From assembly GCA_014879855.1 (NCBI GenBank), contig JACSRH010000333.1:1-5699 (forward strand): a stretch of DNA of 5,699 bases. The letters run 5' to 3'. Position 1 is the stretch's first letter; every line of letters starts with the position of its first letter. The notes below the pieces were generated by a model. The model made no database searches. It saw nothing but the letters and a program-made list of their open reading frames with translations, and was not told where the DNA came from. Below are positions 1 to 5,699 of the stretch, piece by piece. The position numbers were made by a program, and so were the translations under genes. The DNA is from Caldilineaceae bacterium (lineage in GTDB: Bacteria > Chloroflexota > Anaerolineae > Caldilineales > Caldilineaceae).

Positions 1-1221
1 CAAAAAGACGCCCTGTCCGCCACGCACGAGCGGATGCTTGGCTACGAGCACGCCTTTGCCTACGTCGCCGCCCATCAGCAGCCCGGGGATCTCGTCATGA
101 CGCCGCAGGCCGCGGGGTGCGCGCTGGTGCTCGGCGCACCATGTGACTACTACACGCAAGGCAGGGATTACGAACCTTTTGTCCTTGACGCCGGCGATCA
201 TCTGATCGAACGGTGGAGCGGGGCCACGCTGTTGTCCACCCTGACGCAACTTGAAGAGGTGCTTGCTCAAGGGAAGCGCGTCTGGTTTGTGACCGACGGC
301 GAGCGCCTGCTCAAGCGCTTCGAAGCCGGCTTTGCACGCGAGGTGTTGGAGCGGTTCGAGGTGGTGCGCGCAGACGATTCCGCGCGCGTGTTGCTGTTCA
401 CGGGCAAACCGCCATTGCCCGCGCCCGCCTGGATTGAGCCGTTTGCGCCGATCGACTTCACAGACTGGATGACGCTAGAACGCATCGCTCGCAGCGAAAT
501 TGAAACAGGCGGCGATCTGTTCGTGCGCACCGGCTGGGTGCTGGCTGAGGACGCAAAATCGCCCACCATCTCGGTGCAACTGGTCAGCGAGGATGGCGCG
601 CGCCCAACCTCCGCGGACGGGGTGTTGGCGGAAGGGGTGATCAACCCGGGGCAGGCGGAAGGCGCGCCCATCCCGGACACAAAGCGTTTGCGCACGCCAG
701 ATGATTTGCGGAACGGCCTTTACCGGCTGGAGATCGTCGCCTATCGCGCAGCATCGGCGGACCCGTTTGGCCCGCCAGTTCCAGTCGATTGGTTCTGGGT
801 TGGCCCGCCGCCTGCGGCGCCTGCGTTGCCGATCTCGGCAAACTGGCGCAATGGCATTGAATTGATCGGCGCCGATCCACTGCCGGCCACGCTGGATGCT
901 GGAGCGCCGCTGACCCTGCGCTTGCGCTGGCAGACGAACACGGCGCTGGCGGAAGAATACACGGCTTTTGTGCACCTGATGGGTCCTGACGGCGCGCTGG
1001 CAGCCCAAGACGACCACGCCCCGCGCCACGGCTTTTGGCCCACAACAGGTTGGCGCCGCGGCGCCGCGGTTGATGATGTTTATACGCTGACGCCCCCCTC
1101 ATTATTGGAACCAGGTGTTTACCGCTTGCTGGTGGGTTGGTACGCCGTCGCCACAGGGGAGCGCCTGCTGCTAGAAGGTGGCAGCGATGCGCTGGAGCTG
1201 ACCCAATGGCGCGTGCCATGA
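1..1221 (+). CDS. C-terminal part of a probable GT39-like membrane glycosyltransferase (5' end outside window)
   Basis: The frame is open from base 1 to the TGA at 1219-1221, so the gene starts upstream; the first ATG (34) lies inside the coding region and is not a credible start. No membrane segment is visible. Numbering from that ATG, residues 1-125 form a soluble alpha/beta region with alternating strands and helices (PGDLVMTP near 17-24, RVWFVTDGERL near 82-92). It resembles the soluble domain that follows the last membrane helix in many GT39-like proteins. Two beta-rich modules follow: A at about 132-258, ending PVDWFWVGPPP, and B at about 266-393, with YTAFVHLMGPDG, QDDHAP, GFWPTTGW and GVYRLLVGWY. 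Module B aligns without gaps to the tail of the minus-strand gene at 5059-5699 and less closely to the tail of the next gene. The glycosyltransferase assignment is an inference from this tail architecture and from the neighbours; catalytic residues would lie upstream. The next gene starts 16 nt downstream, suggesting one operon. Confidence 0.75.
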   Translation, partial: QKDALSATHERMLGYEHAFAYVAAHQQPGDLVMTPQAAGCALVLGAPCDYYTQGRDYEPFVLDAGDHLIERWSGATLLSTLTQLEEVLAQGKRVWFVTDGERLLKRFEAGFAREVLERFEVVRADDSARVLLFTGKPPLPAPAWIEPFAPIDFTDWMTLERIARSEIETGGDLFVRTGWVLAEDAKSPTISVQLVSEDGARPTSADGVLAEGVINPGQAEGAPIPDTKRLRTPDDLRNGLYRLEIVAYRAASADPFGPPVPVDWFWVGPPPAAPALPISANWRNGIELIGADPLPATLDAGAPLTLRLRWQTNTALAEEYTAFVHLMGPDGALAAQDDHAPRHGFWPTTGWRRGAAVDDVYTLTPPSLLEPGVYRLLVGWYAVATGERLLLEGGSDALELTQWRVP

Positions 1222-1241
1222 GCAGGGCGAGGCGCGCATGA
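1218..1241 (+). other. Possible 7-codon minicistron bridging genes 1 and 2
   Basis: An ATG at 1218 overlaps the TGA of gene 1 as ATGA, reads seven codons (MSRARRA) and ends in a TGA at 1239-1241 that overlaps the ATG of gene 2, again as ATGA. It is out of frame with gene 2. The arrangement would allow terminating ribosomes to be handed from gene 1 to gene 2. A reading frame this short easily arises by chance, so the call is weak. Confidence 0.15.
1229..1232 (+). promoter_or_regulatory. Ribosome binding site of the 801-residue gene
   Basis: GAGG lies 5 nt before the ATG at 1238, within a purine-rich stretch (AGGGCGAGG, 1224-1232). It falls in the 16-nt gap after the stop of the preceding gene and supports 1238 as the start. 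Confidence 0.55.
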
Positions 1242-3643
1242 CGGCAATTGCTACACGCCCTCAGACTCGTCCGCGCCACAGAACCTGGCTGCTGGCAGGC
1301 GCGACGGGTGTGCTGTTCGCAGCGATGTTGATCCTGCTGCTGGGGATCAACATGCGCCGCGAGCTCAATCACGACGAACATCAGTTTATCGCCAGCGCCG
1401 CGCTGATCACACGCGCCGGGCTGACGCCTTATGACGATTTTGCCTATTTCCATGTGCCCCTGTTGAGTTACCTCTACGTTTTGCTTTATACGCTCTCCGA
1501 CTCGCTGCTGCTGAGCAGTCGCCTCGTTTCGGTTGTCTTTGGCTGGCTGTCGCTGGTGCTCGTGTTTGGGATTGCCTGGCGTCGTTTTGCTCTTCTTTCT
1601 GACTGGTCGCGCTGGCGCTATGCGAGCCTGGCGGCGCTGTGGCTGCTGGCAACGCCGGTGTTTCATTACACGAGCGGTCGCGCCTGGAATCATGACTTGC
1701 CGATCTTTTTGCTGTTGCTGGCCTTTATCGTGTTCAGTCAGATGCTCACGCATAGGCGCCAGGTTGGCTGGCTGCTGGCCAGCGGCGCACTGGTGGGGCT
1801 GGCGGCGACCACGCGACTTTCCTTTGCCGCGACGGTTGCACCTTTCTTGGTGATGGCATGGCTGGCGCCGGCGCGGAGCCTCCGCCAACGGCTGCGCAAT
1901 TTTCTTGCATTTGGTTGCGGCGCGCTGGTGGCTGCTTTGGCTGTGCTCATCCCTGTGCTGCGCGATCCATCCGCCCTTTTCTTTGGCAATGTTGGCTATA
2001 TCCAGCTCAACGCACAATATTACGTGAACGCGGGCTATGGCGGGGCGATGTCGCTGACGGGAAAGCTGCTCTATTTTGGCGATCTGCTGGTCGCCACGCC
2101 CACCAATTTGATTTCGCTCACAGCGTTAATGATTGGTTTGTGGCCGGTGCGTGCGCTTTTGTGGCGCGGCAATCCAGGCAACCATGCCGCAGACGACCGC
2201 ACGCAAGCCTGGACGCCCACCCGAGTGCGATTGGGCTTGTTGCTCTTGCTGATGCTGTTTACGTTGCCTGGCGCGTTCGGCGCCACGCCGTCACAGCCGC
2301 AATATTTCCACCCGATCTTTCCACTGGCGATCCTGGGCATTGTCGAAGCGTTCACCGCGTGGCCGGCAAGCTTGCGCGCCGGCGGCATGTACGCGTATGG
2401 GCTGGGCGCGGTGGCAACCATCCTCACCGCGGTTCCGATCTATGGGGCTGGTCAAACCACGCTCTGGGACTACAACGCCTGGCTGCCGGTCAGGGTGCAC
2501 GCCTACGGAGCGTTGATCGATGGGCTGGTCGATGACGGTAAGGTGCTGACGCTTGCCCCGCTTTACGCGCTCGAAGGTGCGGCTGACATTTATCCTGAGT
2601 TTGCCACCGGCCCCTTTGCCTGGCGCGTTGCCCCGCTCATCACAAAGCATGACCGCGCTCGGTTTCATGTCGTTGGCCCAGATGAGTTGGATGACCTGCT
2701 GCAAGCCGAGCCGCCGCGCGCAATCCTGACCGGCGTCGAAGATGACGACGCAAAGCTCGAACAGCCGTTGCTCGACTATGCGCGCCATCATGCCTATGTC
2801 CCCACATCGCTGCCCGACAACAGCACCCTTTGGCTCTCCCCCCAAGCGCAGTGGGAGCAGACGATCCAGCTCGGCGGGCGCGCCCTGCCCTCTGCTCCAC
2901 TTGCCCCCGGCGCCCATTTTGTGCTCACGCTGTATCTGCAAAGCCTGCGCCCGATGACCACCAACTGGAGCGCGCTGATCCGCGTCGTGGATGCCAGCGG
3001 CAACGAATTGATGCGCGATGAAGGGTGGCCCTATGGCTCGCCGACCTCACAGTGGCAACTGGGCGAGGTCTGGCCCGACGGTCACGAGTTCATCGTGCCG
3101 CAGGATGCCGCACCGGGCTACTACCGGGTCGATGTCAGCTTCTACGACCCGGACACACTGGAGGAGTTGGGCGCACCTGTCCCCATCGGCTATTTGCTGG
3201 TTGGCAATGACGCAGAGACGCCATCAACCACGCGTGCGCTGGCGCAGTTTGGGGAAGCCATTGAACTGGTCGAGGCGTCGGCCACTTACAATGCGCGCGC
3301 CAACCCTGCTGTGCTGACGGTTGATGCGCAATGGCGCGCGCAGAAGAGGCTCGAGCAGGACTACACGTTGTTTGTCCACGTGCTTGACCGCGCCGGCAAC
3401 TTGGTGGCACAGCATGACAGTGCTCCCCTGCAAGGCTTTCTGCCGACAAGCGCCTGGCGCCCGCTGCACGCGGTGCATGACGCCGTCGAGATTCAGCTCC
3501 CGCCAGATTTGCCATTTGGCGAGTACACGGTGGTGCTCGGCTTTTATGATCCTGCGACATTGACAAGGTTGCCTGTTACACAGGTCGAGACTGCGGGGGA
3601 AGATGTGTTTGTGCTTGCCAGGTTGCAAATGGGGGAGCAGTAA
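1238..3643 (+). CDS. GT39-like polytopic membrane glycosyltransferase with two C-terminal beta-rich modules
   Basis: This 801-residue protein is probably an integral membrane glycosyltransferase of the GT-C fold, taking sugar from a polyprenyl-phosphate donor on the outer face of the membrane. The basic N-terminus (R8, R11, R13, R15) precedes a first helix at about 17-37. Next comes the loop NHDEHQ (44-49), whose adjacent D46-E47 matches the acidic pair of the first outer loop in PMT/GT39 enzymes. Further hydrophobic segments lie near 75-92, 95-114, 128-142, 153-169, 177-190, 196-210, 222-241, 288-305, 332-347, 359-373 and 385-402. The stretch SQPQYFHPIFPLAILG (352-367) resembles a conserved late segment of the family. 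Residues 418-534 form a soluble domain, followed by module A (about 535-656) and module B (about 667-794). The modules resemble each other and those of the flanking genes. The start at 1238 has GAGG at 5 nt. The gene lies 16 nt after gene 1 and 7 nt before gene 3. Donor and acceptor cannot be deduced; an inactive paralogue is possible. Confidence 0.85.
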   Translation: MTAIATRPQTRPRHRTWLLAGATGVLFAAMLILLLGINMRRELNHDEHQFIASAALITRAGLTPYDDFAYFHVPLLSYLYVLLYTLSDSLLLSSRLVSVVFGWLSLVLVFGIAWRRFALLSDWSRWRYASLAALWLLATPVFHYTSGRAWNHDLPIFLLLLAFIVFSQMLTHRRQVGWLLASGALVGLAATTRLSFAATVAPFLVMAWLAPARSLRQRLRNFLAFGCGALVAALAVLIPVLRDPSALFFGNVGYIQLNAQYYVNAGYGGAMSLTGKLLYFGDLLVATPTNLISLTALMIGLWPVRALLWRGNPGNHAADDRTQAWTPTRVRLGLLLLLMLFTLPGAFGATPSQPQYFHPIFPLAILGIVEAFTAWPASLRAGGMYAYGLGAVATILTAVPIYGAGQTTLWDYNAWLPVRVHAYGALIDGLVDDGKVLTLAPLYALEGAADIYPEFATGPFAWRVAPLITKHDRARFHVVGPDELDDLLQAEPPRAILTGVEDDDAKLEQPLLDYARHHAYVPTSLPDNSTLWLSPQAQWEQTIQLGGRALPSAPLAPGAHFVLTLYLQSLRPMTTNWSALIRVVDASGNELMRDEGWPYGSPTSQWQLGEVWPDGHEFIVPQDAAPGYYRVDVSFYDPDTLEELGAPVPIGYLLVGNDAETPSTTRALAQFGEAIELVEASATYNARANPAVLTVDAQWRAQKRLEQDYTLFVHVLDRAGNLVAQHDSAPLQGFLPTSAWRPLHAVHDAVEIQLPPDLPFGEYTVVLGFYDPATLTRLPVTQVETAGEDVFVLARLQMGEQ
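3631..3637 (+). promoter_or_regulatory. Ribosome binding site of the 476-residue gene, inside the end of the preceding gene
   Basis: GGGGGAG lies within the last codons of the preceding gene, before its TAA at 3641-3643, and 13 nt before the ATG at 3651. The spacing is longer than ideal. Its position implies that translation of the two genes is coupled. Confidence 0.4.
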
Positions 3644-3650
3644 CCACACC

Positions 3651-5081
3651 ATGCGCGCCAGGATCAACCGCGACCTTGACCGCAGCGATTTTGTCTGCGC
3701 AGGCATGATTACGCTGCTACATGCGCTGTTGGCCGCGCTCTATATCACGCAGTTCGAGCTCACGATCCTCGTCGACAACAAAGTGGGCAACTGGGATTGG
3801 TTTATGCAGACGCTGCCCTTGACCGCGCTGCGCACGGATCTTTGGCGAAGTCTATGGTTTCTCCATGCACAGCCGCCGCTGTTGAATCTGGTCGGCGGCA
3901 TTTTAAGCCAGCTTTTCTACCCTCATCCTCTTGAAGCCTTGCACGTCTTCAATGTGATCCTGGGAGCATTATTGAGTGGAATGTTCTATTTGCTGGCGGC
4001 GCATTTTTCCACTCGGCGCTGGGTCGCGGTCTTGTGGGCGTTGGTGCTGGCTTTCAACCCGGCGCTCTATCTCTTTGAGGCGTACGTCCTTTACACGGTG
4101 ATGACGGCGTTTCTGGTGATGGCGACGCTGGCGTGCGTGCTTTGGCATCACCAGACGAAGTCTCCAGCGGCGATCTATAGCTTTATCCTTGCCTTGAATC
4201 TTCTAATTTTGACGCGCAGCATCTACCACATCATTCTATTGCCATTGGCGCTGCTGTTCGTCTGGTGGTTGACGGATGGTGGTCATCGCAAACGCATGAT
4301 GTCTGTCAGCATCCTCATCTGCTTTCTAAGCTTCGGCTGGTACGCAAAAAACTATGTTTTGTTTGATACATTCAGCGCGAGCAGTTGGTCTGGCATCGGG
4401 TTGTGGAAAGTTGCCTCGCGTGGCGACAAGCTGCCGGGGTTGCAGGAATTGGCAGACGCGGGCGCGCTCAATGCGATGGTCGTCGAGCAAGGGGCGTTTG
4501 CGCCAGTATCCAATTTTGCGCGCTATGGATTCAACAGACAGTCAGCTATCGCGGTGCTGGCAAACGATGACTACAACAACATCAACATCCCGGCGATCAG
4601 TGAGGAATATGGCAAAAATGCGCTACGGCTGATCCTGCACCGGCCGTGGGCCTATTTTCACACTATCTATCTCGGCTACATACAGTTCAGCCAACCCGCC
4701 GCGCGTTTCAAGCATCTTGGCGCCAACGCCGAAGAAATTCCATTGCACGAGTCGCTCTATGCCGATTACTTGCAGGGCAACCGCTTGATGGGGCGATTCG
4801 GCGCCTTTCAATTCTTCCTGCTGCCGCTGAGCCTGCTCATTTATGCAGGGCAATTTTGGGGCCAACTGGCTGCGACGCGCTGGGAGCTTTCACGCGTCGT
4901 GCGTGGCGATGCCGTGCTTTTCTGGTGTGCGGTGCTGATCGTTTATACCACAATCGTGTCGATTACAATGGAATATGGCGAGAATGACCGCTTCAAATTT
5001 CTCGTTGAATATCCCATCTGGCTGTTCATGCCAGTAGTGTTCAGCCGGCTCATTCCCGTCAAGGCGCGGCCCACTCGATAA
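3651..5081 (+). CDS. Polytopic membrane protein, probable GT-C fold glycosyltransferase
   Basis: This 476-residue protein is hydrophobic throughout, with about ten to eleven likely membrane helices (near 15-35, 96-117, 122-140, 147-165, 173-188, 190-207, 217-235, 327-345, 386-405, 420-438, 450-468). Family-like signs are FLHAQPPLLNLVGG (70-83), the GWYAKNYVLFDTFSASSW stretch (229-246) followed by GIGLWK, and GENDRFKFLVEYP (443-455). All recall uncharacterised GT39-like proteins. The first outer loop has D42 and D49 but no adjacent Asp-Glu pair, and there is no soluble or beta-rich tail. The start at 3651 gives a basic N-terminus (MRARINRDLDR) before the first helix and a 7-nt gap after the preceding stop. 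An in-frame ATG at 3603 would add 16 residues unlike a cytoplasmic leader and overlap the preceding gene by 41 nt, so it was not chosen. The 3' end overlaps the convergent gene by 23 nt. Parts of the gene (4200-4620) are clearly richer in A/T than its neighbours. A flippase or polymerase role is not excluded. Confidence 0.8.
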   Translation: MRARINRDLDRSDFVCAGMITLLHALLAALYITQFELTILVDNKVGNWDWFMQTLPLTALRTDLWRSLWFLHAQPPLLNLVGGILSQLFYPHPLEALHVFNVILGALLSGMFYLLAAHFSTRRWVAVLWALVLAFNPALYLFEAYVLYTVMTAFLVMATLACVLWHHQTKSPAAIYSFILALNLLILTRSIYHIILLPLALLFVWWLTDGGHRKRMMSVSILICFLSFGWYAKNYVLFDTFSASSWSGIGLWKVASRGDKLPGLQELADAGALNAMVVEQGAFAPVSNFARYGFNRQSAIAVLANDDYNNINIPAISEEYGKNALRLILHRPWAYFHTIYLGYIQFSQPAARFKHLGANAEEIPLHESLYADYLQGNRLMGRFGAFQFFLLPLSLLIYAGQFWGQLAATRWELSRVVRGDAVLFWCAVLIVYTTIVSITMEYGENDRFKFLVEYPIWLFMPVVFSRLIPVKARPTR

Positions 5082-5699
5082 GTTGCAGCGCACTCTTGCC
5101 GTCACTTGTAAGCAGTCGTTCTCCTGTCGCCGGGTCATACAGCCCCACCACCAGCCGATAGACGCCCGGCGCCAGCGTCTCCGGCAGCGTCAGCGGATAG
5201 ACATCCGCTACAGATTCACCCGCGTCCCACTGACTTGTGGGGTAGAAGCCGTTTTCCGGGGCGCGGTCCTGCTGCGCGACGATAGCGCCTGCTTCGTCCA
5301 GCAGATGCACAAAGACCGTGTAATTGACGGCAGGCCGCGCGTCTGCGCGCCACACAAGACGCAGGTTCAGCGTTGCACCGGGTTGGAGTGCGGCGGGCAG
5401 TTCGTCGTAGCCCACCAGGTGCATCCCATCCTGCCACGCGGCGTCGAGGGTAGTCGCTGGCGGCGCAGGCGGCGGTCCGATCTGGAGCCAATCCACGGCA
5501 AGCGGCTCGCTGAGCAACTCGCCACTCTCCACGTCATAAGCAACCACGTCGATGCGGTAGCGTCCTGGTGCGAGATCGGCGGGCAGAATTGGCTTCTTGG
5601 GGTCGGGCAGCGCCACCCGGTCAAAATCAAACGTTGCCGTCATGCCGCGCGCTGGCGGGCCATCAGCTTGGGTGATGGCTGTTCCGTCCGCTGCAAAAA
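5059..5699 (-). CDS. C-terminal modules of a probable GT39-like membrane protein (5' end outside window)
   Basis: The frame is open on the minus strand from the right edge to the TGA at 5061-5059, giving 212 visible residues. An ATG at 5643-5641 could start a 194-residue protein, but it sits inside module A and the frame stays open upstream, so the gene very probably begins outside the window. Visible residues 1-78 are the end of module A (APGRYRIDVVAYDVESGELL, then AVDWLQIGPPP). Residues 79-212 are module B, with YTVFVHLLDEAG, VAQQDRAP, GFYPTSQW, GVYRLVVGLYDPATGERLL and a final IEWAAP. From the VDW onward it matches the end of gene 1 over 145 residues without a gap; I count 77 identities by hand. 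No catalytic or membrane region is visible, so a glycosyltransferase role is inferred from the paralogous tails. The tail should lie outside the cytoplasm, where it might bind an acceptor glycan or the cell surface. It is transcribed toward, and overlaps, the 476-residue gene. Confidence 0.75.
   Translation of the reverse strand, partial: FAADGTAITQADGPPARGMTATFDFDRVALPDPKKPILPADLAPGRYRIDVVAYDVESGELLSEPLAVDWLQIGPPPAPPATTLDAAWQDGMHLVGYDELPAALQPGATLNLRLVWRADARPAVNYTVFVHLLDEAGAIVAQQDRAPENGFYPTSQWDAGESVADVYPLTLPETLAPGVYRLVVGLYDPATGERLLTSDGKSALQLIEWAAP

Noticed and set aside
1052..1065. Perfect 14-nt palindrome GGCGCCGCGGCGCC
   Set aside because: It lies within codons for W-R-R-G-A-A-V of gene 1 and is made only of G and C. 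In a GC-rich coding region this is plausible by chance, and there is no T-run or partner copy to suggest a terminator or a protein site.
641..2017. A 458-codon open frame on the minus strand opposite genes 1 and 2
   Set aside because: The translation is rich in Q, R and H with no hydrophobic core or recognisable motif, and it spans the junction of two convincing plus-strand genes. It looks like an antisense shadow caused by high GC.
1858..2535. A 225-codon plus-strand frame inside the 801-residue gene
   Set aside because: It lies in an alternative frame of a gene with clear membrane and domain structure, has a W/R/A-rich composition without motifs, and has no independent start context.
3603..3650. 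Upstream in-frame ATG at 3603 as the start of the third gene
   Set aside because: It would overlap gene 2 by 41 nt and add a Cys/Gly-rich stretch before an otherwise typical basic N-terminus. ATG 3651 with GGGGGAG upstream is more plausible.
5030..5110. Possible bidirectional terminator at the convergent gene ends
   Set aside because: I looked for a GC-rich stem flanked by A- and T-runs and found none.
5059..5643. A complete 194-residue gene starting at the ATG at 5643-5641
   Set aside because: The frame continues open to the window edge, and this ATG falls within module A as defined by the paralogues. A standalone short protein would lack half of the module.

Overview
The window looks like bacterial chromosome of moderately high GC, about 60% over most of its length. 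It holds four tightly packed genes, all of which look like polytopic glycosyltransferase-type membrane proteins (GT-C fold, GT39/PMT/ArnT-like) or the soluble tails of such proteins. Long GT39-like proteins with beta-rich C-terminal modules, occurring in runs, recall filamentous Chloroflexota (Anaerolineae or Caldilineae). That assignment rests on protein style only; the window has no rRNA or marker gene.

Layout: (1) nt 1-1221, plus strand, is the 3' part of a gene that begins before the window. What is visible is a soluble domain followed by two beta-rich modules, here called A and B. (2) nt 1238-3643, plus strand, is a complete 801-residue protein with about ten membrane segments, a soluble domain, and its own A and B modules. 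(3) nt 3651-5081, plus strand, is a complete 476-residue polytopic membrane protein without the modules and locally poorer in GC. (4) nt 5059-5699, minus strand, is the 3' part of a gene entering from the right edge; its visible part is an A-B tail closely related to that of gene 1.

Genes 1-3 are separated by 16 and 7 nt, so they are probably one operon read left to right. Gene 4 converges on it and overlaps gene 3 by 23 nt. No intergenic stretch is large enough for a promoter, so the operon promoter must lie to the left of the window and gene 4's to the right.

The likely common theme is extracytoplasmic transfer of sugars from polyprenyl-phosphate donors onto a protein, lipid or polymer; the acceptor and sugar cannot be read from the sequence. 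The most notable point is the tandem A-B module, present in three of the four genes and on both strands. No RNA genes, mobile elements, CRISPR arrays or convincing terminators were seen.
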